Positions 8,548-17,639 of a stretch of DNA of 64,000 nt are shown in pieces. A program made the position numbers and the translations under genes. The first letter of the stretch is position 1, and every line of letters begins with the position of its first letter. The stretch comes from Clostridia bacterium. Lineage in GTDB: Bacteria; Bacillota; Clostridia; Peptostreptococcales; Anaerovoracaceae. A model generated the notes under the pieces. It was not told the DNA's origin. It saw only the letters and a list, made by a program, of their open reading frames with translations, and ran no database searches. The DNA lies in the NCBI GenBank assembly GCA_910575405.1, contig CAJTER010000017.1:1-64000 (forward strand). The letters are read 5' to 3'.

Positions 8548-9592
8548 AGTCTTTTACCATCCTTATCATTTCCCGGGCAATTTGTGATTCGGAAACGGTC
8601 TTTATAATGTTTCCCCTTGAAAAAATGATGCCCTTTCCATCTCCGCAGGCAACGCCCAGATCCGCATCCTTTGCTTCTCCCGGCCCATTGACTGCGCAGC
8701 CCATTACAGCCACCTTCAATCTCTTTTGGCTGCTTTCTGTATATTTGTCAAGGGCTCTTTCAATTTCCAGCGCAATGGACTCCAGATCCACTTTTGTCCT
8801 TCCGCAGGTGGGGCAGGATACCAGATCAATACCGCTCTCTCTGAGCCCTGCAGCGAGAAGCAGCTCTTTTGCGAAAAAAACTTCCTCTGCGGGATCAGCT
8901 GTAAGGGATACCCGCATGGTATCACCGATTCCCGCAAGCAGCAGCGCGCCGATTCCTACGGCGGATTTGATTTTTCCCCGTGAAACAGTTCCTGCTTCCG
9001 TCACTCCAATGTGCAGTGGATAATCGCTCTGGGCCGCTACCATGCGGTAAGCATCATAGTTCATCTTTACATTGGAAGATTTGAGGGACAAAATAATATT
9101 CGAAAACCCCATATCCTCCAAAACTTCCGCGTTCCGCAGGGCGCTTTCTGCAAGGCCCTTTGCCGTAGGACCATGATCCCTTTTTAAAAGGTCTGCCTCA
9201 AGGGAGCCGGAATTAACGCCCACGCGTATGGGGATTCCCGCAGCCTTTGCCGCATCCGCTACCTGACGTACCTTTTCCTTTTCACCAATATTTCCCGGAT
9301 TGATCCGTATTTTATCAGCGCCTGCCCTAATGGCCGCCAGGGCCAGACGATAATCAAAGTGGATATCCGCTACAAGAGGAACCTTTGCCGTTTTTTTCAG
9401 TTCCTTAAAAACCTCCGCCGCATCCATATCCGGAACAGCAAGGCGTACAATCTCACAGCCAGCTTCCTCCAGCTGCCGGATCTGAGATCTGGCAGCTGGG
9501 ATATCCGCCGTATTTACATTTGTCATGGATTGGATGGAGACAGGCGCACCGCCCCCGATCTTCACACTTCCGCAAGTTATCTGCTTTGTCAT
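8534..9592 (-). CDS. ispG: 4-hydroxy-3-methylbut-2-enyl-diphosphate synthase
   Basis: IspG/GcpE, 352 residues, the [4Fe-4S] enzyme of the methylerythritol phosphate pathway that makes HMBPP from MEcPP. The N-terminal TIM-barrel signature VKIGGGAPVSIQSMTNV and the iron-sulphur cysteines in SCPTCGRTKVDL and GCAVNGPGEAKDADLG are clear. The length equals that of the short bacterial form. AGGAG precedes the ATG, and the gene follows rseP with an 8-bp gap. Together with dxr in this operon it covers two steps of isoprenoid precursor synthesis feeding UppS. Confidence 0.97.
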   Translation of the reverse strand: MTKQITCGSVKIGGGAPVSIQSMTNVNTADIPAARSQIRQLEEAGCEIVRLAVPDMDAAEVFKELKKTAKVPLVADIHFDYRLALAAIRAGADKIRINPGNIGEKEKVRQVADAAKAAGIPIRVGVNSGSLEADLLKRDHGPTAKGLAESALRNAEVLEDMGFSNIILSLKSSNVKMNYDAYRMVAAQSDYPLHIGVTEAGTVSRGKIKSAVGIGALLLAGIGDTMRVSLTADPAEEVFFAKELLLAAGLRESGIDLVSCPTCGRTKVDLESIALEIERALDKYTESSQKRLKVAVMGCAVNGPGEAKDADLGVACGDGKGIIFSRGNIIKTVSESQIAREMIRMVKDYETI

Positions 9593-9600
9593 CGCATCTC

Positions 9601-10608
9601 CTAATTAAAAATCGGCACAATAAACCTGGCGATATCGTTCCAGGTTACATAAATCATCAGCGCAAACAGAAGCATAATGCCCACAAAATGGATCTTTCCT
9701 TCCGTCTCGTCTGTAATGGCCTTTCCCGTTATTTTTCGTATCACAATAAACAGCAGCCTTCCTCCGTCTAGCGCAGGCAAAGGCAGCATATTGACGATAG
9801 CCAGGTTCAGGCTGATGAGAGCCGTCAGATAAAGCAGGTACATAAATCCGTATTTTGCCGTATCATTAACCGTGTAGACAATTCCCACAGGGCCGGTCAG
9901 TTCCTTTGTTGAGACGTCTCCTGTAAAGAGCTGGCCTATGGTTTTTCCCATCATTTTTGCCATATTCCAGGTATTGAGTATGCCCCCTTTAACAGCTACC
10001 GCCACATTGTGCTCCCTCTGGGGTACAATGCCGATGACCTGCCGTCCGTCCTCACCCTTTGTCAATTGAGATGTAAGGGACAATGTGCTCCCGTCCCGCT
10101 CCACATCAAGCTCTACCTGTTTTTTTGCCGCTGTAATGCCTTCAATAATATCGGTCCAGCTTTCGATCTTCGTTCCGTCAATAGCAAGAATCGTATCCCC
10201 TGCCTGCAGCCCTGCTGATGCCGCCGGGCTGTCCTTGGAAACTTCATCAATTGTAGTAGTCATGGTCCCCGTGTAAAGGGAAATAACCATCATGAGAACC
10301 ATACATAAAAGAAGATTCATAGTTGCCCCCGCAACTACGATAATCGCCTTTTTCCAGGCCGGCTTGTTGTTAAAGGCCCGTTCATCCTCTGATTCCTCAT
10401 CTTCCCCCTCCATGGCACAGTAACCACCGATCGGAATTGCCCGCAGAGCATAGACCGTCTCTCCTTTTTTCCGTTTAAAAAGAGCAGGTCCCATGCCCAG
10501 AGCAAATTCATTTACTTTAACACCGCTTGCCTTTGCTGCCACAAAATGTCCCAGTTCGTGGATAAAAATCAGCACGCAGAACATGAGAATGGCATAAATA
10601 ATCGTCAT
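9601..10608 (-). CDS. rseP: Site-2 metalloprotease RseP (regulated intramembrane proteolysis)
   Basis: A 335-residue membrane zinc protease. The HELGH motif is at residues 17-21 inside the first transmembrane helix. A PDZ domain follows at about 120-200 (SPAASAGLQAGDTILAIDG) and the second catalytic motif LPLPALDGGRLLF lies near 280. Site-2 proteases of this family cut anti-sigma factors or remnant signal peptides within the membrane. Single-PDZ organisation and length are usual for Firmicutes. The ATG is preceded by GGGGGAAATGAA. It sits between dxr and ispG as in many clostridia. Confidence 0.95.
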   Translation of the reverse strand: MTIIYAILMFCVLIFIHELGHFVAAKASGVKVNEFALGMGPALFKRKKGETVYALRAIPIGGYCAMEGEDEESEDERAFNNKPAWKKAIIVVAGATMNLLLCMVLMMVISLYTGTMTTTIDEVSKDSPAASAGLQAGDTILAIDGTKIESWTDIIEGITAAKKQVELDVERDGSTLSLTSQLTKGEDGRQVIGIVPQREHNVAVAVKGGILNTWNMAKMMGKTIGQLFTGDVSTKELTGPVGIVYTVNDTAKYGFMYLLYLTALISLNLAIVNMLPLPALDGGRLLFIVIRKITGKAITDETEGKIHFVGIMLLFALMIYVTWNDIARFIVPIFN

Positions 10609-10628
10609 TTCATTTCCCCCTTTACGAA

Positions 10629-11774
10629 CTAGCGCATTGACAGAGTTGCAGCCGCTACCCTGGCCTGTCTGTCCGCTTCCATAATCCCCTCTAAATCCAA
10701 ATTGTACTGCGGTTTGTGAGTTTCAAGTACTCGTTCTAAGATGTCCTGAATATCGGTAAAGCGAATTTTTCCTTCTAAAAACATGGGCACCAGCGCTTCA
10801 TTTGCTCCGTTCAGAACTGCCGGATAGCTCCCCCCCCTGCAGCAGGCCTCACAGGCCATAGGAATCGTTTTAAATACGTCTGTATCCGGAGGTTCAAAGG
10901 TCAGGTTTGCTCCCTCGGAAAACAGATCCAGGCTGTCATAATGGTTTTCCAGTCTATCCGGATAGCTGAAAGCATAGCTGATGGGAATCCGCATATCCGG
11001 TCTTCCCATCTGGGCAATGACAGATCCATCCCAGTATTCCACCGCTGAGTGAATGATGCTCTGGGGATGGATCACAACTTGTATTGTTTCCAGATCCACA
11101 TCAAAGAGCCACTTTGCCTCGATGACTTCCAGGCCTTTATTCATCATAGTGGCTGAGTCAATCGTAATTTTGCTGCCCATGCTCCACTTAGGATGCCTCA
11201 ATGCCTGCTGCGGCGTAACCTGCTTTAGCTCTTCCAGAGAAAATCCCCTGAAGGGACCTCCTGATGCAGTCAGATAAATCCGCCTTACTGCCTTTCCCTT
11301 ATTCCCCTGAAGACACTGAAAAATAGCGCTGTGTTCACTGTCAACAGGAAGCAGCCGGCTGCCCGTTTTTTTTACCGTCTCCATGATCAGCTCTCCACCG
11401 GCTACCAGCGTTTCTTTATTGGCAAAGGCAATACTGTTTCCAGCTTTCAATCCGTAATAAGTGGGAAGCAGTCCCCGGATCCCCATTAAGGAATTTAGCA
11501 CCATATCCCATTTTTGCGACGCCGCCTGTATCAGCCCCGCTTCTCCGAACTCCACCTGGAGCTTCGGATATTCCCTTGCCAGAATCCGCGCATCCTGCTC
11601 CTTTTCTGTAATAACAAGCTCCGGATGAAACTCTTCAATCTGCCTGCGCAGCTTATCGATCTGTCTGCTGCAGGAAAGGACAGAGGCGGAAAAGGCGTCC
11701 CTGTTCTTTGCTATGATATCCAGCGCCTGGCTTCCAATGGAGCCCGTGCTTCCCAGTATTGCAATCTTTTTCAT
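10629..11774 (-). CDS. dxr: 1-deoxy-D-xylulose 5-phosphate reductoisomerase
   Basis: Dxr/IspC, 381 residues, makes 2-C-methyl-D-erythritol 4-phosphate from DXP using NADPH. Visible features are the N-terminal nucleotide-binding motif AILGSTGSIGSQALDI, the metal/substrate segment LLPVDSEHSAIFQCLQG, and the catalytic loop MNKGLEVIEAKWLF. Full length, with RBS GGGAGAG close to the ATG. It lies between cdsA and rseP in the conserved order. Confidence 0.97.
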   Translation of the reverse strand: MKKIAILGSTGSIGSQALDIIAKNRDAFSASVLSCSRQIDKLRRQIEEFHPELVITEKEQDARILAREYPKLQVEFGEAGLIQAASQKWDMVLNSLMGIRGLLPTYYGLKAGNSIAFANKETLVAGGELIMETVKKTGSRLLPVDSEHSAIFQCLQGNKGKAVRRIYLTASGGPFRGFSLEELKQVTPQQALRHPKWSMGSKITIDSATMMNKGLEVIEAKWLFDVDLETIQVVIHPQSIIHSAVEYWDGSVIAQMGRPDMRIPISYAFSYPDRLENHYDSLDLFSEGANLTFEPPDTDVFKTIPMACEACCRGGSYPAVLNGANEALVPMFLEGKIRFTDIQDILERVLETHKPQYNLDLEGIMEADRQARVAAATLSMR

Positions 11775-11781
11775 GCTCTCC

Positions 11782-12564
11782 CTACCCCAGTATTAAGATA
11801 ATATAATAATATACCATTGGTGCGGTAAACAGAACGCTGTCAAACCGATCTAAAATACCGCCATGGCCTGGTATGAGATTCCCGTAGTCCTTAATTCCCA
11901 TCTTTCTCTTAAAAATGGAAGCGGTCAGATCTCCAAGCTGGGAAATAATTCCACCCAGTACCCCTATTATAAGACAATGAACAAAGAGCTCCGGAATAAA
12001 AATCTTACTGAAAACCCCACACAGAATAACGCTACCCAAGACTCCCCCCGCAGAGCCTTCGATGGTCTTTTTGGGGCTGATCTTGGGACAAAGCTTGTGT
12101 TTTCCCAAAAATACACCGCTGAAATATGCCATGATATCCGTTCCAAAGGCAGTCAGCACAATGAGCCAGACCAAAATGGAATAAGGGCCGGTCTGATCCA
12201 CCAGCAACACATGATAGGAAAAGAACACGATATAGAAAATGCCCGTGATCGTGGCAAGCGCATCCTCCAGCTTTCGTTCTTCAATGCGGAACAGATAAAG
12301 AAGGCTCGCAAGTACGCAGCCAAAAAACCAGACCATATACCAGTGATAATCCTTTGTAAAAATATTAATGGCATACAGCCCTAAAACAGCAGCATAAGCT
12401 ACTGTATAGCAGGGCTTTACCTCCAGCGCCTCAAAGCCTTTGTAAAACTCTCTTACAGCCATAACCCCGATCAGCAGGCAGGCAGCCAGCAGTACATAAT
12501 CTCCAAAATACAAAACCGCCAGCAAAGGCACCATAATCAGTCCCGATAAAATTCTCGTCTTCAT
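11782..12564 (-). CDS. cdsA: Phosphatidate cytidylyltransferase
   Basis: CdsA, 260 residues with about eight transmembrane helices. The C-terminal signature DLTASIFKRKMGIKDYGNL...GHGGILDRFDS carries the family's acidic residues. It converts phosphatidic acid and CTP to CDP-diacylglycerol, the branch point of phospholipid synthesis in the membrane. Its ribosome site GGGAGGT overlaps the last codons and stop of uppS, indicating coupling. Confidence 0.96.
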   Translation of the reverse strand: MKTRILSGLIMVPLLAVLYFGDYVLLAACLLIGVMAVREFYKGFEALEVKPCYTVAYAAVLGLYAINIFTKDYHWYMVWFFGCVLASLLYLFRIEERKLEDALATITGIFYIVFFSYHVLLVDQTGPYSILVWLIVLTAFGTDIMAYFSGVFLGKHKLCPKISPKKTIEGSAGGVLGSVILCGVFSKIFIPELFVHCLIIGVLGGIISQLGDLTASIFKRKMGIKDYGNLIPGHGGILDRFDSVLFTAPMVYYYIILILG

Positions 12565-12566
12565 TT

Positions 12567-13289
12567 TTACCTCCCGCCAAAGCGCCTGTCACGGCTCTGA
12601 TATTCACAAATCGCCTTTTCATATTCCTCAGTTGTAAAGTCCGGCCACAGAACATCTGCAAATACAAGCTCACTGTAGGCAGTCTGCCAGAGCAGATAGT
12701 TGGACAGTCGGAGCTCTCCGCTAGTTCGGATCACCAGCTCCGGATCTGGAACATCCGCATGGAGGTTGCCGGTGAAAAGATGATTGCCTATAAGCTCCTC
12801 CGTAATGTCCTCCGGTTTTAAAAGACCCTGCTGAATATCCCGCCCTATATCACATACAGCGCGCCTTATTTCGTCCCGGCCCCCGTAATTCAAGGCAATA
12901 TTAAACTGAAGACCGGTATTTTCTTTTGTCTGCTCCAGTGTTTTTTCCAGGCTTTTTTTCGCATCAGACGGTATGGAAGAATAATCTCCCAGAACCTTGA
13001 CCTTTACATTATTGTCGATCAGCTCCTGCAGCTCACTGTTTACATATGTGACCAGCAGCTTAAAAATTCCGCTTACTTCTACTGCGGAGCGCTTCCAGTT
13101 TTCGGTGGAAAAGGCATAGACCGTCAGATACTGGATCCCCAGCTTGTCCGAATGATCCACAATCTTTTTCATGGTTTTCATGCCCGCATTGTGCCCTGCC
13201 ACTCTGGGCAAGCCTCTTTTCTTTGCCCAGCGCCCGTTTCCATCCATAATAATTGCCACATGTGCAGGTATTCGCGTTTTATCTATCAT
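12567..13289 (-). CDS. uppS: Undecaprenyl diphosphate synthase (cis-prenyltransferase)
   Basis: UppS, 240 residues. The N-terminal motif IIMDGNGRWAKKRGLPR with the catalytic aspartate, the mid-protein YAFSTENWKR, and the C-terminal ELVIRTSGELRLSNYLLWQ...ELVF block are all present. It condenses isopentenyl units into the C55 carrier lipid used for peptidoglycan and teichoic acid synthesis. I place the start at the ATG at 13289, preceded by AGAGGA with suitable spacing, rather than the GTG one codon earlier. A 70-bp gap separates it from frr. Confidence 0.96.
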   Translation of the reverse strand: MIDKTRIPAHVAIIMDGNGRWAKKRGLPRVAGHNAGMKTMKKIVDHSDKLGIQYLTVYAFSTENWKRSAVEVSGIFKLLVTYVNSELQELIDNNVKVKVLGDYSSIPSDAKKSLEKTLEQTKENTGLQFNIALNYGGRDEIRRAVCDIGRDIQQGLLKPEDITEELIGNHLFTGNLHADVPDPELVIRTSGELRLSNYLLWQTAYSELVFADVLWPDFTTEEYEKAICEYQSRDRRFGGR

Positions 13290-13359
13290 CACTATCCTCT
13301 ATGAAACAGATGTGGCCAGCCCGGCCACATCTGCATACATGACTATTCACTAACGTATC

Positions 13360-13914
13360 TTATACTTCCATGATTTCCTTTTCTTTATCCGCAACAAGGT
13401 TATCTACTTCCTTGATGGCCTTATCGATGATCTTCTGAACGCTGTCCAATTCTTCTTTCAGATCGTCCTCTGTCAGCTCGCCGCCCTTTTGCTCTTTTTT
13501 CAGCTCGTCGTTTGCTTCTCTTCTCAGATTGCGGATTGCGACTTTTGTTTCCTCACCGATTTTCTTCACCGTCTTTGTCAGCTCTTTTCTCCGTTCCTCC
13601 GTTACTTGCGGAATGGTCAGACGAATGACTTTTCCATCGTTTGCAGGTGTAATTCCGATGTCCGCAATGTTGATTCCCTTTTCAATATTGGGGATGGATT
13701 TTGGATCAAAGGGTGAAATAAGAAGCGTCCTTGGCTCTGGCACGGAAATGTTGGCCAGGCTCTTCAGTGGAGTAGGCGTTCCGTAATAATCTACCATTAC
13801 CCGATCGACCAGCGCCGCGTTCGCCTTTCCTGCCCGGACGGTTGCCAGCTCTTCCTTTAAAAGCGCGTGACTTTTTCCAATTTTTGTTTCCAGAACTTCC
13901 TGTACATTAATCAT
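13360..13914 (-). CDS. frr: Ribosome recycling factor
   Basis: RRF, 184 residues, the usual length. Motifs include VRAGKANAALVDRVMVDYYGTPTPL near the start and DGKVIRLTIPQVTEERRKEL in the middle, with a lysine/glutamate-rich helical tail. It releases the ribosome from mRNA after termination, with EF-G. GGAGGAATCATT precedes the ATG; pyrH is 19 bp upstream. Confidence 0.98.
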   Translation of the reverse strand: MINVQEVLETKIGKSHALLKEELATVRAGKANAALVDRVMVDYYGTPTPLKSLANISVPEPRTLLISPFDPKSIPNIEKGINIADIGITPANDGKVIRLTIPQVTEERRKELTKTVKKIGEETKVAIRNLRREANDELKKEQKGGELTEDDLKEELDSVQKIIDKAIKEVDNLVADKEKEIMEV

Positions 13915-13933
13915 AATGATTCCTCCTGTTTGT

Positions 13934-14638
13934 TTACTTGATAATGGTTCCGATTTTTTCGCCGCATACAGCGCGCATTACATTTCCTTCTTCCGCAAGT
14001 CCAAAGACATGAATATTGATATGATTATCTCGGCACAAGGATGCAGCTGTGGAGTCCATAACTTTCAGTCCTTTTTCCAGAACCTCCTGGTGGGTCAGCT
14101 CATCATATTTTACTGCATCCGGCACCTCTTCCGGATCCGCTGAATACACAGCATCTACTTTCTTTGCCAGAAGAATAACCTCGGCGCTTATTTCTGCTGC
14201 CCGCAGAGCCGCCGTTGTATCGGTTGAGAAAAACGGATTTCCCGTCCCTGCCCCGAAAATAACGACCTTTCCATGTTCTAAGTGGCTTATAGCCTTACGC
14301 CTTACATAAGGTTCGGCAACCTCCCGCATTTCAATGGCCGTCTGCACTCTGACGGAAAGTCCCACTGCTTCACAGGCATCCTGCAGAGCTACGGAGTTCA
14401 TAACAGTAGCCAGCATCCCGATGTAGTCCGCCGTAGCCCGATCCATATGCTCGCTGCTCCTTCCTCTCCAGAAGTTTCCGCCGCCTACTACAACTGCAAT
14501 CTCAACTCCCATATCGTGGATTTCCTTCAGCTGAAGGCCTACCTTTCTCAGCATTTCTTCATTTAATCCGAATTTATCTTCTCCAGCCAGCGCTTCACCG
14601 CTGATTTTTATAAGGACTCTTTTGTATTTTGCTTCCAT
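13934..14638 (-). CDS. pyrH: UMP kinase
   Basis: Bacterial UMP kinase of the amino-acid kinase fold, 234 residues. The first strand [15 protein letters not shown], the glycine-rich [11 protein letters not shown], and [23 protein letters not shown] are diagnostic. It phosphorylates UMP to UDP. It is the first gene of the pyrH-frr-uppS-cdsA-dxr-rseP-ispG-polC run, with AAAAAGGAG before the ATG and a possible promoter at 14703-14732. Confidence 0.97.
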   Translation of the reverse strand: MEAKYKRVLIKISGEALAGEDKFGLNEEMLRKVGLQLKEIHDMGVEIAVVVGGGNFWRGRSSEHMDRATADYIGMLATVMNSVALQDACEAVGLSVRVQTAIEMREVAEPYVRRKAISHLEHGKVVIFGAGTGNPFFSTDTTAALRAAEISAEVILLAKKVDAVYSADPEEVPDAVKYDELTHQEVLEKGLKVMDSTAASLCRDNHINIHVFGLAEEGNVMRAVCGEKIGTIIK

Positions 14639-14702
14639 AGATTACTCCTTTTTATTCTTCTGTGTCCGATAGCCTGCAGATTTCCCCGGCAATATCTTTT
14701 AT

Positions 14703-14732
14703 ATTATATCATAACTCATATATGTGAAGCAA
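14703..14732 (-). promoter_or_regulatory. Candidate promoter of the pyrH-polC cluster
   Basis: Minus strand TTGCTT at 14732-14727 and a consensus TATAAT at 14708-14703 with an 18-bp spacer, about 65 bp before the pyrH start. The -10 box is perfect and the -35 box weak. A hairpin (GCCGGAT ... ATCCGGC, 14759-14796) separates it from the pyrophosphatase gene upstream. Confidence 0.5.
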
Positions 14733-14816
14733 CTTTGATCCGAAGGAGATCGCATAAGGCCGGATATCGGTTTGCTGACCTTCCCTTTGCAGATCCGGCT
14801 CTTTTAGGAAAATGGG

Positions 14817-16466
14817 CTACTGATTTTCCTGCAGCGTATTCATAAATGCCGGGATGAGCTGCTTTTTCCTGGACACAACGCCCTCCAGCACATAGCCTTC
14901 TCCGCCGCCTGTAAGGCCAAAGGCTTCTTCTACCAGATGGCAGCTTCCCGGCCCTGTACAAAGGAGCCTGGTATTTTCCTCCAGAATATTGGTCAGCATA
15001 TAAAAGATCATGGTCATCCCGTTTTTGCCCCGCTGCGTTTCCATAAAAGGCTCCAGCCGTTCCTGCAGATGCTCCAGCTCCAGCGCATCCAGAGAGCTGA
15101 TCTGGCCTACGCCAAAGCTCTGCCCGCCTGCTGTAAATTTTTTGAAATCCTGAAAAAATACTTCTTCTGCAGATTTGCCCGAAAGATCGCTTCCCGCATG
15201 GAACATTTCCCTTGCAAAAGATTCAATTTCAATATCAGCCTTTTGTGCCAGCTCCTGAGCCGCTTTTTTGTCCATTTCTGTACAGGTGGGCGAGCGAAAC
15301 ATCAAAGTATCGGAAAGAATTGACGCGCACAAAAGTCCTGCAATTGGCTGACCGATCTCCAGATTTTTTTCCCTGTACATCTGATACACGATGGTAGCTG
15401 TACAGCCTACCGGCTGATTACGGAACAAAACTGGCTCCAGGGTTTCCAGCGAGCCCAGCCTGTGGTGATCGATAATCTCCAGAATCTGCGCTTCTTCAAT
15501 GCCGTCTACTGCCTGACTCTTTTCATTATGATCCACTAAAATCAGCTGTTTCTTTTTGATTCCCAGGAAATTACGTCTGGAAATGGTTCCCGCGTAAAGG
15601 CCGTTTTTATCCAGCACCGGAAAGGCCCTGTGCCTGGTGCTTGTCATTACCTCCTTGATGGTTTCCGTATAATCCTCCGTTTTAAAGGTCAGGAGATTAT
15701 CTTTTTTCATAATGTGGTGGAGGGGAATGCTCTGGTTAATCAACCTTGCCACAGTAAAGGTATCATAGGGGCTGGTAATAATAACGCAGCCTTTTCTTGC
15801 AGCTATCGTTCGTATACTGTAACCGGCTTTTGCATTGACGCAGATAATCATACAGCCTGCGCCCTGCTCTACTGCCCGCAGATGATCTTCATAACGGTCG
15901 CCCAGCAAAATCAGATCGCCTGCCTCCAGATAAGTTTCCATTTTGTCCGGATGTGCTGCTCCAATAATCACCTTTCCTTTTGTAAAAACATCGTTTTCAT
16001 TACCTACTACAATTTTACCGCCAACTGTTTCGGCAATACTGCCATATCGTGTTCTGGCTCTCGATAAAAAGAGACTATCATGGACATCCATATAGGATTT
16101 TGCAATATCTCCTGTGGTCACAATTCCCTCTAAATGTCCGTCTTCTGTGGTTACCGGAAGGGTTACGGCTTCCGTCTCTTTCATAATGCGCCAGGCTCTT
16201 CCCAGAGAAATTTCCTTGTTTACACCGGGGGTTCTGCGGATTTCCATGTCCCTGACCTGCGTTCCCACATCGGAAAGGTACACCGGCGCTTTTATATCAA
16301 ATCGCTCCAGCACATATTCCGTTTCTTCGTTGATCTGGCCTGCTCTGGCCGCAATGTAAGTCCCCTCTTCTGTCCGGTTTTTAATATCCGCATAGGCAAT
16401 TGCCGAGGCTATGGAATCCGTATCCGGATTTTTATGTCCTACAATATATACAGGCTGTTTATTCAT
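14817..16466 (-). CDS. CBS-domain family II (manganese) inorganic pyrophosphatase
   Basis: A 549-residue DHH-family pyrophosphatase of the regulated, long type. The N-terminal YIVGHKNPDTDSIASAIAYA is the first metal motif. CBS domains flank an inserted DRTGG-like region (about residues 65-310). The DHH core resumes with LVDHNEKSQ and EIIDHHRLGS, and the C-terminal DHHA2 domain holds GGGEGYVLEGVVSRKKQLIP. CBS-containing forms are controlled by adenine nucleotides, and the DRTGG insert correlates with diadenosine polyphosphate binding. The start at 16466 is chosen because GAGGAG is eight bases upstream. telA is 15 bp upstream. Confidence 0.93.
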   Translation of the reverse strand: MNKQPVYIVGHKNPDTDSIASAIAYADIKNRTEEGTYIAARAGQINEETEYVLERFDIKAPVYLSDVGTQVRDMEIRRTPGVNKEISLGRAWRIMKETEAVTLPVTTEDGHLEGIVTTGDIAKSYMDVHDSLFLSRARTRYGSIAETVGGKIVVGNENDVFTKGKVIIGAAHPDKMETYLEAGDLILLGDRYEDHLRAVEQGAGCMIICVNAKAGYSIRTIAARKGCVIITSPYDTFTVARLINQSIPLHHIMKKDNLLTFKTEDYTETIKEVMTSTRHRAFPVLDKNGLYAGTISRRNFLGIKKKQLILVDHNEKSQAVDGIEEAQILEIIDHHRLGSLETLEPVLFRNQPVGCTATIVYQMYREKNLEIGQPIAGLLCASILSDTLMFRSPTCTEMDKKAAQELAQKADIEIESFAREMFHAGSDLSGKSAEEVFFQDFKKFTAGGQSFGVGQISSLDALELEHLQERLEPFMETQRGKNGMTMIFYMLTNILEENTRLLCTGPGSCHLVEEAFGLTGGGEGYVLEGVVSRKKQLIPAFMNTLQENQ

Positions 16467-16481
16467 ACGCATCACTCCTCA

Positions 16482-17639
16482 TCATCGACCGTTAATCTCC
16501 AGGAGCTTTTGTTTTAAATCATTTTCCATCTTCAGAAGAACGCCTTCCGCGGCTTCCCGCTTCTGCCGTCCCTCTTCCTGAATCTGCATCACCTCATCGA
16601 TGGTCGAAATCAGCAGCTGGTTCGTATTTTCCAAAGTTTCCACATCTACCACGCCGCGTTCCATCTGCCGCGCGGTTTCCACTGTAGCGGTTTTCAGATT
16701 TTCTGCGTTCTTGCGGAGAAGCTCATTGGTCATATCCGTTACTGCTTTCTGAGCCTGAGCCGCTTTGTTGGCATGCTCTACGCCCAAGGCAATGACCATC
16801 TGGCTCTTCCAGAGGGGGATGGTATTTACCATCATGGACTGAATCTTTTCCGACATCAGTACATCATTGTTCTGTATGAGCCGTATCTGAGGAGCCGTCT
16901 GCATGGAAATGGTCCTTGTCAGCTCCAGGTCATAAATTTTCTTTTCAAATCTGGCAATCAGGGCCGCAAAATCGTTGGCAGCATTCAAATCTTCGTTTTG
17001 CTTGGTGCCCTTTGCCCGCGCCACCAGAGCGGGAAGCTCCGCGTCCTTGGCATATTCCAGTCTCCGCTTTCCTGCAATAATATACATGGTAAGCTGTTTA
17101 AAGTAATCCTGGTTGATTTCATACATTTTATCCAGCATGGCAGAATCCTTCATCAGCTGAATCTGATGCCCCTCTAAAACCTTACAGATATTTGAGATAT
17201 TCGTTTCTGCCTTTGCATAGCGCGCTTTCATTGCGGTTACCTTATCGGCGCTCTTTTTGAAGAAGCCTAAAAATCCCTTTTTTTCTTCCTCCGCATCAAA
17301 GCTCTTCAGTTCCCCGATGACCTTTGTAAGGGTTTCGCCTACTTCGCCAAAGTCCTTTGTTTTTACATTTTCCAAAGCCTGCTGGGAAAATTCAGAAATC
17401 TGCTTCTGCGTACCGGACGCGTACTGGAGAACCGACTGGCTGTCATACAAGTCAATTGTCTTGGCAAATTCCTCCACCTGCTGCTTTTCCGTATCGCTGA
17501 GAGGGTATTTTTCATATTCCTCCTCTGCGGTAAGTGTATTCATTATTTCCCCTGTTTCTACCTGTTCTGCCTCTGGTGCAGGTGCCAGATTGAAATCCGA
17601 CTTGAAGTCCGAATTAAAATCTGAATTAAAATCGCTCAT
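16482..17639 (-). CDS. TelA family (toxic anion resistance) protein
   Basis: A 385-residue, mostly helical cytoplasmic protein of the TelA family, named for tellurite resistance in some plasmids but found in many Firmicutes without that role. The core from about residue 60 carries the family pattern including QTAPQIRLIQNNDVLMSEKIQS. The extreme N-terminus repeats SDFN/SDFK four times before an acidic linker; this short repeat is unusual. The ATG overlaps the upstream xpaC stop (ATGA), so the two are coupled. Confidence 0.85.
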   Translation of the reverse strand: MSDFNSDFNSDFKSDFNLAPAPEAEQVETGEIMNTLTAEEEYEKYPLSDTEKQQVEEFAKTIDLYDSQSVLQYASGTQKQISEFSQQALENVKTKDFGEVGETLTKVIGELKSFDAEEEKKGFLGFFKKSADKVTAMKARYAKAETNISNICKVLEGHQIQLMKDSAMLDKMYEINQDYFKQLTMYIIAGKRRLEYAKDAELPALVARAKGTKQNEDLNAANDFAALIARFEKKIYDLELTRTISMQTAPQIRLIQNNDVLMSEKIQSMMVNTIPLWKSQMVIALGVEHANKAAQAQKAVTDMTNELLRKNAENLKTATVETARQMERGVVDVETLENTNQLLISTIDEVMQIQEEGRQKREAAEGVLLKMENDLKQKLLEINGR

